From assembly GCA_902806565.1 (NCBI GenBank), contig CADCXA010000032.1, positions 310,001-374,000 of the forward strand: DNA of 64,000 nucleotides. The letters are read 5' to 3'. Origin of the DNA: Hypoxylon rubiginosum (Eukaryota; Ascomycota; Sordariomycetes; Xylariales; Hypoxylaceae). How positions within the stretch are numbered: position 1 is the stretch's first letter; the number at the start of each line of letters is the position of its first letter. The notes under the pieces are model-generated. The model made no database searches and had not been told where the DNA came from. It saw only the letters and a program-made list of their open reading frames with translations. A program made the position numbers and the translations under genes. Below are positions 47,781-59,028 of this stretch, piece after piece.

Positions 47781-47959
47781 GTGGGGGCGGGGTAGTTTTT
47801 TACTTAAACCGGAAAACCTCTCTAGCTGCTAAAACGAAAATAATAAGACAAATTTTTTATTTTTATTTTAACGTAGTAACAAGGTAGCTAGGTACTTATC
47901 CAACAGATTCATAACGTGTATACCTTATACTTCAATGTATACTCTTATGCTTCAATGCA

Positions 47960-48470
47960 TATTGCAAGGCCACCCCCTGGGCGGCACAGTAGCCCGGAGT
48001 TTCCGGAAGCCTCACCCTCACCCTTATACCTAAATGCCCCTATTCGCAAGCTCGCGCGCGTCGGCGGAGGACGAATTTTTTGCTCCTCGGCTCGCTTCGC
48101 TCGCCTCCGTCGCAAAAAATCCGCCCTCCGCCTCCCGCACGCTCACCCAAAAGGCCTTAATTCTTAGATGCCAGGCTAAGGCTAGGCCACCAGGCTGCCA
48201 AATGCCAAATACCAAATCCCAGGCCAAGTTACCTTACCTAATCCAAAGATACCAGGATTCCAATATTATCATATAATATATAAGGCCATATCAGAGTCTT
48301 GGCAACCCTTTTTATTCAATTATACAAGGTTAGGCTACCTAATTTAAGCTGCCCAGGCTACCAGACGCCAAGGTACCCAAATCCTCTTAATAATACAATA
48401 TTACGTATATAACCATATCAAGGTCTTGGCAAACCTTCCTATTCTAGTAATTATTCATTGACACATTCGA
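47960..48470. repeat. Degenerate repeat region with a third GC hairpin
   Basis: Contains a hairpin-like stretch 48063-48132: outer arms GGCGGA/TCCGCC and inner arms ATTTTTTGC (48075-48083)/GCAAAAAAT (48112-48120). GCCAGGCT/GCCAAATGCC motifs follow (48170-48215). The layout resembles the 24.5-24.8 kb element read on the opposite strand. TCTTGGCAACCC and TCTTGGCAAACC occur near 48296 and 48424. No coding gene is supported. Confidence 0.45.
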
Positions 48471-48544
48471 CCCCGACACAAGAACCCTCCGGGCACTCCG
48501 GGCACTCTTAAAAAGCGGAAAGCTGCAAATTTTTACGACCTTGC

Positions 48545-48675
48545 CAGAAGGGCGTCAGAAAAACTCGCGCCCGTATGAGTAACACTATGCTTCACTGTGT
48601 AGTTAGGTAAGCCAAATTTATACAGTATATTACAGTGTTATTCATACGGGCGCGAGTTTTTCTGACGCCCTTCTG
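48545..48675. mobile_element. 131-bp MITE-like element with 42-bp terminal inverted repeats
   Basis: Arms 48545-48586 and 48634-48675 are reverse complements over 42 bp with one internal mismatch (CAGAAGGGCGTCAGAAAAAC at each outer end), around a 47-bp centre. CTTGC occurs immediately outside both ends (48540-48544 and 48676-48680), a perfect 5-bp target-site duplication (CTTGCC if the right end is shifted one base). It has no coding capacity. The superfamily is not certain, since 5-bp duplications are not diagnostic. Confidence 0.88.
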
Positions 48676-48977
48676 CTTGCCTGCTGGTTTAAAGTCGTGA
48701 AGTGGCCCCCAATTTGTTGCCACCCGGAAATAATGGCGCAGTGAGGTCCCCTTGCTGGCCCAATTTGAGTTTCCTTCTCTAGAGGGTCTCCGACCTTATA
48801 GTCCTTTGGGACCTTTTGGACGGCCTCTATGAAAGAATCGTAAATCTTCTCATCGACGTAAACGCGTTCGATAGCGCAGTAGCTTTGTCCCGAGTTGAAA
48901 ATCGACCCGTCCACTATCTCAGCAGCTGCCCAATGGATATCTACGTCTCCTCTGGCATTCGTTTCGGATCGGATCAA
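48676..48977 (-). pseudogene. Aldehyde dehydrogenase fragment (broken)
   Basis: Read on the minus strand, the sequence DVDIHWAAAEIVDGSIF, IERVYVDEKIYDSFIEAVQ and GDPLEKETQIGP is clearly from the C-terminal catalytic part of an aldehyde dehydrogenase. Only about 80 residues survive: the upstream Rossmann and glutamate regions and the downstream end are missing. The catalytic cysteine position in the usual GQSCC motif reads GQSYC, a TGC to TAC change of the G-to-A type that RIP makes. The recognisable part is followed by the inserted inverted-repeat element. No function is expected. Confidence 0.85.
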
Positions 48978-49511
48978 CCTATTGCAAAGCCATCCCCTAG
49001 TTTACGTAAGCTAGATCCTTAGGTCCTTTATCTAGGGGGAGTCTGCTCGCCGCCCCCTATACCAGGCTCCCCTATGCTACTCATAAACCACGTTAGATTT
49101 CCTATCCGATATTAATTATAGGCCGTGTTAAGGTCTTGGAAACCTTCCCTCTAAGTTAAATTTCAAACTGACCTTTTACAGGAACCCTCCGTAAACTCTG
49201 GGTACACCAGCGTGTCAAATTACAGTGCGGCATTCCTGTGTCAAGTATTGTCCCTGATAAGAATATAGGGCCAAAGACCGCTATACAGCTCACTTAACGG
49301 CGTGCGAGTTATATGTAGAGGTAGAAGAGAGGCAAAATACATTATGTGACTGCAATATATTGGCCTTTCTGTTCTTTTTCCTTTTCACATTAGATCACAT
49401 TAGATCAAGTCATATTTTCTAAACACACAATTAGAACATATCGTATCAGTGTCGGCAGTTAACAGATCCAGCTCTTTCTTACGCGCCGACCTAGGCTCAG
49501 AGCTGAGCCTA
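48978..49511. other. Degenerate sequence between the dehydrogenase relic and the NLR gene
   Basis: The 49100-49215 part is a diverged direct copy of about 48395-48505 (shared AAGGTCTTGG, AACCTTCC and GAACCCTCCG blocks). The remainder is the 3' region of the minus-strand receptor gene. No gene is supported. Confidence 0.45.
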
Positions 49512-52500
49512 TTAGGACTCAGGAATATCTAGAGCTGCCATTTTAGCTCCCATGTCTGCGAAACGTTTGACGCAAGCCTTGTGATGAACCGTCATCGGGC
49601 CACCCAATTTTTCGTATCCATCTAACGCCTTTACATATTCCTTCCGTGCCTCTGCGTATTTCTGTTCCAAGTCGAGTATATACGCATGGGAAGCGAGACT
49701 ATTCATGACTGCCTCTGATTGGGTCCCTAATTTGGCTTTATACCCATCCATAGCCTCCAAAACTTTCTGCCTCGCCTTAGATAGGTCTCCTCGGTTCCGT
49801 AGAAAGACACTATAGTTGAACAACCATTGAGACTTGAAGTAGTGGTGGCCTGGGTATGAGCTCTCAATCCGTGATTCCACCTCTTTGTGGATATCATTCG
49901 CCTCATCGGGCCCTTCGTGATCTTTCAATTTAACTAGTGCTAATGCAAGACTTATTTGGCACTGGATCACGTTTGGATGGTTCGGCTCATGTTGGGCCTT
50001 GAACCCATTCAAAGCCTGTCGGTAAATCGGCACTGCCTCGTCGTACCGTTGGCAGTAGTTGAGCACACCGGCTAGGTTAGTCATTGTAGTTAGAATGTCT
50101 ACGTGGTTTTGTGAAAAGTGTTGCTGATACCCGTCCAGAACGCATCTGTAGAGATATTCGGCTAACTTATAATCGCCTAGATTCCTTTTCACTGCGGCCA
50201 GTGAGGAAAGACTGTCAAGGGTGTTCAGACTTGAAGCACCCATGGAACGGTTTAATCCGATACTTGCCTCGAGGCTTAGATGTTTCGCCTTCTCTCGATT
50301 TCCTAGCTTTAATTCGGCTAAAGCTAACTCTGTTTTGGTCTCGAGGGTATCCGGGTGGTTATCTCCGAGCGTACGCTTTCGAAGTTCCAGTACTTCGTAC
50401 CCTTTTTCGGCTGCCAACTTAATTTCACCTGCCTTTCTATAAGCTAGTGCTAAGTTGTGAAGGCTTCGTGTTGTATCTGTGTTGTGGTCTGAGGAATTTT
50501 GCTTGTGCCATTCATTTGCCTGAATGAGGAGATCAATGGCCTCGTCGAATTTGCCTTGCCGTAGGACTGCCATGGCTAAATTGTTCTTAATCTCGACGGT
50601 ATCGGCGGTATCTATCGCCAGCTGTTGCCTCATTTCTAAACAACTTCGATTGATATTTTCTGCTTCCGAAAATTGGCCGAGTCCGTGCAATGACAGGGCA
50701 TAATTGCCTAAACTTTGCAAGGCCTCCTCACTTCTCTCTCCGAGAAGTGTTTGAAACCCTTCCCATGCCTCTTTGCTACACTCCGCAGCATGCCTATAGT
50801 CTCCCTGCCTCTCCAGGACAGTGGAAAGTCGATGGAGACTGTTCAGAGTTTTGAGGGTTTTTCGTCCAAGTAGAGTGGTTCTTGCATCTACCGACTCTTG
50901 GAGGAGAGCTCGTGCAGCACGATAGTTGCCATTATCTTTGTATACAAGAGCAAACTTCTCTGCCACCTCGGATTGGCCTATGGTTAAAGCTTGACAGCTA
51001 GGGAGACTTGTGTCGCCCGACTTTAGATAAAAGTCCACATGAGATAATAGACTTCTTTGAAGTTCGCTCTGCCGGGAAGTTTCGCGCCAAGATATGGTGT
51101 GTGTCAGGGCTACACCAGCAGACCACCGGGCTTGCTGACAATCTTGACTGCTAAGACGAGAGCGATTCCACTCGTGAACTATAGGATGCATTGAGAATAA
51201 GTGGCTTTCGACGTCAAAGTAACCAAGGCCGCTATAGTCAAGTAGTAAAAGAGCCTCTCTATCCTCATCACCACGGGCCAGGTTCTGTAATTCTATCGAA
51301 TTGGTAGGCAAGGAATTGATGCAACTGAGAGCCCTTATAATACCAGCCCGGTTAGGGACAAAATCTTGATCTCTACACGGCACGGTTGTCGTCTGGTTAG
51401 GAAGGAAATTAGGCCACAAGAACCGAGAGACTGAATTTTGGATAGTGTTAAGAAAGCCTTGTTTTTTCCAGGAAGGAGCTGCATGGAACAACTCTTCCGG
51501 CACGTCTCTGAAATGAAGGAAAACGCATAATTGGAGAATCTCGATGGCTCGATTGACACTGTATACATCTTTGTGTGATGTCATGGTCTGTAGAGACATT
51601 TCGATACTGGCGTATAAGCTGCGGTATTGGTAGGTGTCGTCACCTTTGTCTTTGGAATCTCTGAGGAGCCTCTCCGTATTCTCATTGTAATATTCGAGCA
51701 CCTCTGCTAAGGTCTTGCGTTTGCTGGAGACTGGGACTGCCGCGTGCTTGATAGCCAAGGGTAAGCAATCTATCCTTTCAACGAGCGGCTTTGCGAGCAA
51801 TCGGTTCTCTTCTTTTCTCGGATCCTGCTTTGCCTCTTTCAAGAAGAGAGTTATTCCGTCTTCAATGCTCATTGGATTCGTATTTAGATCGATTTGGCGG
51901 TACCGCAAGCTAGTATTGCGGCTGGTAATAAGTATGTAACCCTGGTCTGTTTGTGGGAATAGCTCGTCGTCGTCAATTTCTCTGTCAGCATTGTCCACTA
52001 TTAATAGCCAACCATCAGGGGAGGTTGCCAGGAACCTCTTTCCATTCTCGCCAGTAGCCCGTAACCCAGCCCACTGGGCAATTGTTCCAAAATCGCGGTT
52101 GACAGCTGCCGTGCTACTGGCGTCGATCATGAAAACGCCCCAGAATCTTTAAATAATTTGTTAGAATGGACTCTTCGAGCTAGGGATTGTAGGGAGTAAG
52201 GGAGTATCACTTTTGTTTATAGATACTAGCAAACCAACGGCAGAGCTGTGTCTTTCCAGAGCCAGCCATTCCACAGATCAAGAACCGTTTCTGCTGACCC
52301 TTGGGCATCTCATCGAAGATTGTTTTGGCTATTCTGCGCCGAATTTCTGTGCGATCGATAAAGTTGATACTGATTCTATGCTTGAGGGGCGGCGGGCTCC
52401 GCTTGTAACAACTGGCGGGAAGGCCGGCTGGAAGAGGACTTATTGTGGCTAGCAAGCAGATTAGTATGTTAGGCTGCCCAGAAATGAAGAGAGAACTTGC

Positions 52501-53584
52501 CGTAATCGCCTCTATCCACAGTGTTTCTGTCTGTCGGCGTGTAACTTTCCAACAGAGCCTTGGCCGCGCAAGCGGCTGTCGCCGCAGCATAATCCTGCCA
52601 GATCTTGTTTTTATGACTATCGGCATAATCGCAGACTGATTTGATTACTACACCCGTCAAAGACCCGAACATGCCTGCTGACTCCATCTCAAAGGCGATG
52701 ATACCCGGTCGCTGCTTAGTAATATCATTGCGGTGCTGGCCCGACTTAATAACCGTGTCGCCGCATCCTATAACCCCGAAGTGCACCTGGGGACTGAGGA
52801 ACTCATCTGCTTCTCCGGCCTTGACTGCTCTGCAGATACGTTCCGAACGGGCTCTGCGCACTTGTCGGTCCGGATCGCATCCTAACTCCGCACATGACTT
52901 GTCGCGAGCTTCCTTGCAGGCAGCTGTCTCGCTCTCGCTGCATACTGCACAACTTTGCTGTCGATGTTTGTGGAGATACTCAGGCTGGTATAGAATGTCT
53001 TTGTCGCGACCTGGGTGTTGGTATAGAGTTCTGGACTTGGATCCTAAGTCTCGCACATATCTCGCAAGATCCTTAGTAAATTGCACTCCGTCTCTGGCTG
53101 CCAACCTTTCTATAATGGCAGATATGGCTGGGTCATATTTTCTGGATTTGCACGTGTCTATAACTTCATCTTCGTTTTGATACCGCTTTCTGAAGTCGTA
53201 CTGGTGAATTTCGGTGCTGATGATCACATCGCCAAGAAGTATGTCTTCTCCTTTACCGTTTTGAGGACATCCGCCGCAGATTCCTACTAGGATGGCCAGT
53301 TGGATTTTACGATAGCTCTTCCGGAGATTAGTGGCAGCCACGGCGGATGATACCTTGCCTATACTGTCCAACCAAAGTATCACCACGGCATGCTTGCCAA
53401 TCCTCCCGGTGGTATATTTGTTCTGGTCACCGTCAGCCTTGCCGTATTCTTCACCGTGATCTTGGTATGAACCATCCCAAATAGCTAGGACTGCTTCTGC
53501 CTCCCTAGGCAACGCGCATACTATCGCAACCTCGAAGTCATCACGGGTCTTAGGTGGAAGCTCCCAATTCGTCTGGTTGGCCAT
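49512..53584 (-). CDS. PNP-NB-ARC-TPR STAND protein (fungal NLR)
   Basis: Three exons, 53584-52501, 52448-52211 and 52146-49512, give 1318 residues. Residues 1 to about 350 are a purine nucleoside phosphorylase-like (PNP_UDP) domain: DFEVAIVCALPREAEAV, AILVGICGG, GVIGCGDTVIKSG and IAFEMESAGMFG are all intact. The NB-ARC domain has P-loop GMAGSGKT at 421-428, LLIVDNADRE and ILITSRN. From about residue 825 to the end are tetratricopeptide repeats (42-residue TPR_10/12 type). Intron 1 uses a GC donor (GCAAGT) with a CTAAT branch and TAG acceptor; intron 2 restores QKFWGVFMIDASS. In such receptors TPRs sense, NB-ARC oligomerises, and the PNP domain is the presumed effector acting on nucleosides or nucleotides. 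Probably cytosolic; ligand unknown. Confidence 0.94.
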
Positions 53585-54341
53585 CCGTAATGTTACTGAT
53601 CTGAAATTTCACGGCCGAGGAATATTATGAGAGGAATTTGATAAGTTAACAAGTTATCACATAATGTGTGCTGAAAGCCTAGTTATTTCAAGTGTCTTGG
53701 GGTGGCTCTTATGGCGCACATGTCACATGATATACGATTTAGAATCGGCTGATATCCCCGCTGATTAGGTAATCATCCCACAGTAGCAATTCAATAACTA
53801 AATATGCCAGCTTAGCATGGGCCCAACAGGGGCTTGGCATGGGATAAAAATATTGCCGTAGGCATGATAGCCTTTTAACGCACTCCGAGTGGCTACCGTT
53901 GCTGCCGTTGCCAGTGACCACACAACTGTTTTCATACGACACTCTGTTTTCTTTAAATATATGTAAGTGGTTTTATTAGTAGGCTGTGGACTCGTAAGTA
54001 TATGATCCAGATGTCTCATTATCCAAGACTTGTTCCCCACGGTAGCTTTCTTACAGGCCGAAGAAGCCGAATAGGTACTTTTCCAAAGGGGAAGTTCAAA
54101 ATAAAATAAGAAAGCCCCCAAAATTCATAGCTAATGGTTCCCACGATCTTGAATTAATCCGGAAATATAAGGAATAATACCCAATTTCTATCATAGAGGG
54201 TCAATGTCCTCCTATCTAGGTACCTAATCTAACTGCCAAATAATACGAAAGACCAGGTGAACACACGATACAAGAGGCGTGCTACCAGAGCTACCTAATT
54301 GCCTCCCTAGCAATCAACCCTGAAGCCGACCCGTTCTACTA
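53585..54341. other. Spacer between two minus-strand genes, no gene seen
   Basis: AT-rich; contains the promoter of the PNP receptor gene and the 3' region of the dynamin gene. A 107-codon minus-strand frame (53798-54121) has no family resemblance. Confidence 0.5.
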
Positions 54342-56800
54342 TCATGCTCGCAGCACCTTGATGGCAGCTTCCAGTCTCTCTATTTCCTGAGCCAAATTCT
54401 GACGCTGGCGCTTTGACGCCGTATCCTCGCCCGCAATTATCTCCAACTGGTCGGGTTCAAGGCTCATGATGGACTCCGAACTTAGAACTTTCAGAGGGCC
54501 CTCGTCACCATCGAGCAGGAAGCGGTTAACAACCTGTTGGCAGAGGTTATCGACGAAGCGCTTGCGAGCCACTTTGTAGTAACTCATAAGAATGTCTACG
54601 ATGTCGTCGCAGATCTGCTGAGCGTTGTCCTTGTTGAGAACATATTCGTCGATCTTTTCAACGGGTATATAGAGATCATTCTCATCGTTGTCGAGAGGGA
54701 CGGCGATGTCCTTGAAGGATTTGGATATACGCTCTTTACGCTTCTTCTGTAGATTAGCGTTTAAATAGTGGTTGAATGTCGTAGGCCTCCCCTCACGCTC
54801 GATAGAAAGGAGGAAGCGGGCATGACTCATGGCGTGACGATATGCATCTCTTAGCTTCTCGTCTAGGAACGTGCTCCACAACTGATCTTTGACTTGGGTG
54901 TCTGGGCATAGCTTGTCGAGAAGTTGACAGATGTAATCATGAACCAGCGCAATGACCCTGCTGGTATGCCATAGAGCTAGCGGCTCCCATTTTTCTGACT
55001 GTTCCTCAAATACTGTGGCTAGTATTGCACCCCCGAACTAGATCCCCTAGTTAGCATGGAAAAAGGCCGTATTTAGGAGCACTTACCGTTCCAATCTCTG
55101 GCCCACGGCTAGATTTGAACACCTCCTTGACATGGTCTATAATTGGACCTTCCGAGGGACTTGGACAATCGTACTCATCCGTGCAAATGATGTCAGACAG
55201 TTCGGGGTGTTTAGTCAAAGAAATTTTGAAAGGGTGCTGGTCATTTTTGTGCAAAGAGGAGACTACCTCTTCATCATCCCACTGCGGATCAAAGTGGCGT
55301 TTGTGGCCTTTTTCCAAGAAGAGGTCGGACCAGCTCTCATTCAGCTGCATCATCCTCGTAGCCAATTTTAGGCTAGGCTCCGACTTGAAAATTGGATCTC
55401 CGGTATAGTATCCATTGAGAGCATGTTGGGTAATGCCTTGAAATTTCGAGGCAATCTTGCCCAAGAATAGTCTTTGCGAGCCTTGGTCGGCTCTGGGAGC
55501 CCCAAGGGCTGTTATATTAAGCTTACACGAGTGTAGAAGCTTTTCAATCTCTGCTCTTACGTGAGGGAGCTCGCGTTTGGATATATCCATGAGCAGCTCA
55601 CGAAGGCGGGCCTGCAATGATGTTACACCGCACCGATCCGCAACAGATGCCCAGGGAGGGGCCATGAAAAACGCTTTCTCAGCTGCGTGACGCTCAGACA
55701 TTGTCGAGGCATTGTCGTCTGCGCTCCGATTCTTGACAATGCAGTATCCAAGTGTCAACTTGTTACGCTTTCCGAGAACTAGATCCAGGACCATGTTCTG
55801 GGTCGCCTTCTCGGTCGCAAGATCAGGCTTTGTGAGCACACCCATCGTCCTGACCCCCTCTGGGTCCGCAGCTTCGGCAAGCCGTAAGATCTCCTGGGTG
55901 GCGATGTCAACATTGCAGGGTATGACTGCAAGAATACTGATATTTCGTCAGCCAGGAAAGTATATTTCAGGATTCAAGACTAACATCGTTCTGCTATTCT
56001 TCATGTATGACTTGACCATGTTTTGGACCATCACAACGTCACTCTCAGTGGTTAGCCCTAGGAAGACTGTCAGCGGGCATATGGCTAGGTAGTCTATTAG
56101 TGGAAACCTACCAGGTGTTGGGAGTCGAAATATGCCAGGGACGTCAATAACGGTGAGATGGGCGTGCTAGTAACTGCATCAGCATCCCTGATGGCCATAA
56201 ATAAGATGGAAGGGAATTTACTTCAGGGCCACTGATTTCAATCTTCAGAATGTCTTCACTGAACGCCCCAACGCCGGCGTTGTCATCATTCGCATCCATG
56301 CGAAGACCCATAGTTTTATTCGCCTTGGAAAAAGGTATTAGTGTTAATAGAAGTTATATAATAGTATGGCTTGATGAACGTACCGCTTCAAATACCTCAG
56401 AAAGTTCATGGTTGTTAATCTCCGTGCTATGGAACCGAAACTTAAGAAGTTGCGACTTGAGCGCCTCATCAGCATCCGGGCGCGGGATGATGGATATAGC
56501 AACACTCTTTCGGAGATCGCGGCAGCAAGTGATTTGAGTTGCATAGCGAGTACATAGCCCAGCAGCTCGAGGGAAGGAGAACCCAGTCAAGCTCTCTAGA
56601 ACAGAGCTCTTCCCGGACGACTGGTCACCAACGACGATGAGCTATGGAAATATCAGTTATCCGCCGAAGTATGAAGTACTTATCGTGGTTTCCAAGCGTA
56701 CCTGAGGAAGGGGAACAATTGTGCCAACGTTCAACTCTCTCAACTTGTCGATTTTGGTCAATATGGCCTGGTTCCCCAGACCAACATCGGTAGTCAACAT
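54342..56800 (-). CDS. Dynamin-family large GTPase
   Basis: Seven exons on the minus strand close in phase to 710 residues: 56800-56702, 56641-56384, 56323-56222, 56166-56112, 56057-55985, 55936-55087, 55037-54342. It starts MLTTDVGLGNQAILTKIDKL, the usual start of fungal accessory dynamins. The G motifs are G1 GDQSSGKSS, G2 threonine in CTRYATQI, G3 DVPG, and G4 TKPD, with ILAVIPCNVDIATQEIL between. The stalk/middle and a C-terminal GTPase-effector-like helix (QQICDDIVDILMSYYKVARK) follow; there is no PH domain. It resembles the interferon-inducible-Mx-like, lineage-expanded fungal dynamins rather than Vps1, Dnm1 or Mgm1. Its cellular job is unknown; membrane remodelling or defence is possible. 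Confidence 0.93.
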
Positions 56801-58098
56801 AGTAGCAGCAAATAAAGAATTCAAGGGAACTAGAAGGGAAAGATTGCCTCTCACGAAGCAATTAGGATAAGTAGAAAAGGCAGTCAATCTGTCTAGCTTC
56901 TCGCGGTCTCGCAGGGAAATTGTTGAAGATTTATACCTGACCGAATCACTAAGAGATTATTCACAGAACAACCTAGAATGGAGAACTCCGGACCTCGGAC
57001 CAGCGATGCTAAGTGATTCCAATAAAAGCGTTTGGGCGGGATAGTGAGGCGCTCAGTCCGTTTGACAGTCTGTTTCCGCATAGCATATGTCGTGTATGCA
57101 TCCTACCGAAACTCCGCTATTACTTGGTACCTAGACGTCTACGGGGCGGCCACCACGATGCCGATGCCGTCATGACGCGGCACGGAGTCTTCCGGGACCT
57201 GGTATTAGGAATCCAAGAATTTATCTGCGACAGCAAACGAGAAAGCGCCTTTTGGTACGTGTCATAAATTCTGTGAGCTGCTTGAATGTCTGCTCCCGTC
57301 CGCATTTCCTGTTTTGGGAATAATGTGGCTTTCCCGTTTGCAATGATCGGCCATCCTACTTGTCAGTTATCAGTAATCCAGGGCCAGCTCGTAGATTTAC
57401 CAGGATCACCTGAATATTCATAGAATAACGACTCATCATTATAAACTACGGCTCGGCGCAGGTCGACGCAGGTGGGAAGAGCCGGAGGGAAAGATGGATG
57501 GCTGCAGACCCGGCCGGATGGCTTAGTAGAGTCGTAGCTCCATATGCGACGTGCCGCCATCAAGCCTACCTAAGGTACCTGTAGGCATGATTGGTCTTAC
57601 TAAATACATCCAGAATCAAAGAAAAGAAACAGCTCAAGTCTTGTGGTCCTACACGATGACGTCGCACTAGAGCCGGCTTTGAATTCGTAGCTTGGGAAAG
57701 CAATCTGGAGCGCAGTGACAGAAAACATGTACCAGGAGCGAAAATAATAGTGGCGTATTCACTGCAGAAGTACAACAAAATCGGCGCTTGGTGGATCCCG
57801 TGAGGACTGACAGCCCTGTTTACTCTACAATGTCTATACGGTCTGCGGCATGTGTGATTCTTTAGTCAAGGCGCGCTTGCAAACGGTACCCCTAGATTTA
57901 GCCAATCAAGTTACCTACCTAGATTTGGTCATAATTCGATAGGTCAATTTCTAGGCGAAGGTGAGTGTCTAACGCGCATATCAGGTGTGGTCGATGCCCC
58001 TTACATAGAAATACGACACTGTGTTACATGATAGGTATCGTCTTTGTCTTTTCCCGAGCAACGTGCTGCAACCTCTTCAACCCATACTCCAATCAACA
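56801..58098. other. 1.3 kb gene-free interval
   Basis: Promoter region of the dynamin gene and unassigned sequence towards the broken dehydrogenase. Several frames of 60-84 codons overlap on both strands with no family resemblance. Nothing else recognised. Confidence 0.5.
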
Positions 58099-59028
58099 AT
58101 GTCTAAAACTTGGCTGATTACTGGCTGGAGCTTTTCGTGCTCTCGCACCTCAAAGAGACAGGCGCGAGCATTCTCGACCTTGATGTTTCGGCGCCGCCGA
58201 ATGTAATCGAGGCGAAATTGGCCGAAGCATGGACTCTATATCCAGGTGGCATTGACGTGGTGGTCAATAATGCTGGCTACATCTTGAGTGGTGCTGTCGA
58301 GGAGCTAACGTAAGTCTTGTTGGCTGTTGGCCTTAATTCTTCGCAGCTCTCTCACATTGATATCATCGCCTATTAAATCATTTGCTTTCACTTGCATAGC
58401 TTCCTCCAGTAACCAAGAGATGGAGGATATCTTCAGGACCAATGTGCATGGCCCTCTGAATGTCACCCGGGCTATCCTACCCAAGCTCCGCGCCAAGGGG
58501 AAAGGCACGCTCCTCTACATAAGCTCTCAAGCCGCCTGGCATGCCGACCCCGGCGCAGCTGGCTATTGTGCGAGCAAGTTCGCTCTTGAGGGTACGTGAC
58601 TCTAGTCTTATCTATGTCACAAAGAGGCTGATGCATTCTTTCTAGGTGCTGTCGAGTGCCTTGCTTTGGAACTAGCCATCTTCGCTCCCGGCATAAAGGT
58701 GCTTATTGTCGAACCGGGATATTTCCGCACGCGTGCCTTTGCCAATATCAATCATGTTCCCCCACGTATACCAGCCTATGCCGAGTTCAATACTGCTGTT
58801 CGTAAGATCGAGACTTCTACCGTCGGCAATGAGCCTGGTGACGCTGAGAAAGCGGTGTCTATTATGGTTGCTTTGGTGAAAGGCACTGGTGTAGCAGCAG
58901 GAAAGGAGATTCCATTGCGAGTGCCTCTTGGAAGCGACGGATGGGCAAGGGTTAGGACTAAATGTCAGAACATGATCAAGATCTGTGACGAATGGGAAGC
59001 AGTAGCCAAGAGTACGGATATCGAATAA
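58099..59028 (+). pseudogene. Short-chain dehydrogenase/reductase lacking its nucleotide-binding motif
   Basis: The gene starts MSKTWLITG, the normal first strand of this SDR group, but the TGxxxGxG loop and roughly 40 following residues are missing, and the downstream coding continues in a different frame (LELFVLSHLKETGASILDLD). From there it is well preserved through two introns: exons to 58309, 58410-58591 and 58646-59028. It still has VVNNAGY, LLYISSQAA and the catalytic YCASK. A deletion with frameshift near 58123-58130 is the simplest explanation. Without the glycine motif NAD(P) binding should fail, so I call it a pseudogene. A shorter product from an unseen start or exon cannot be excluded. 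Confidence 0.75.
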
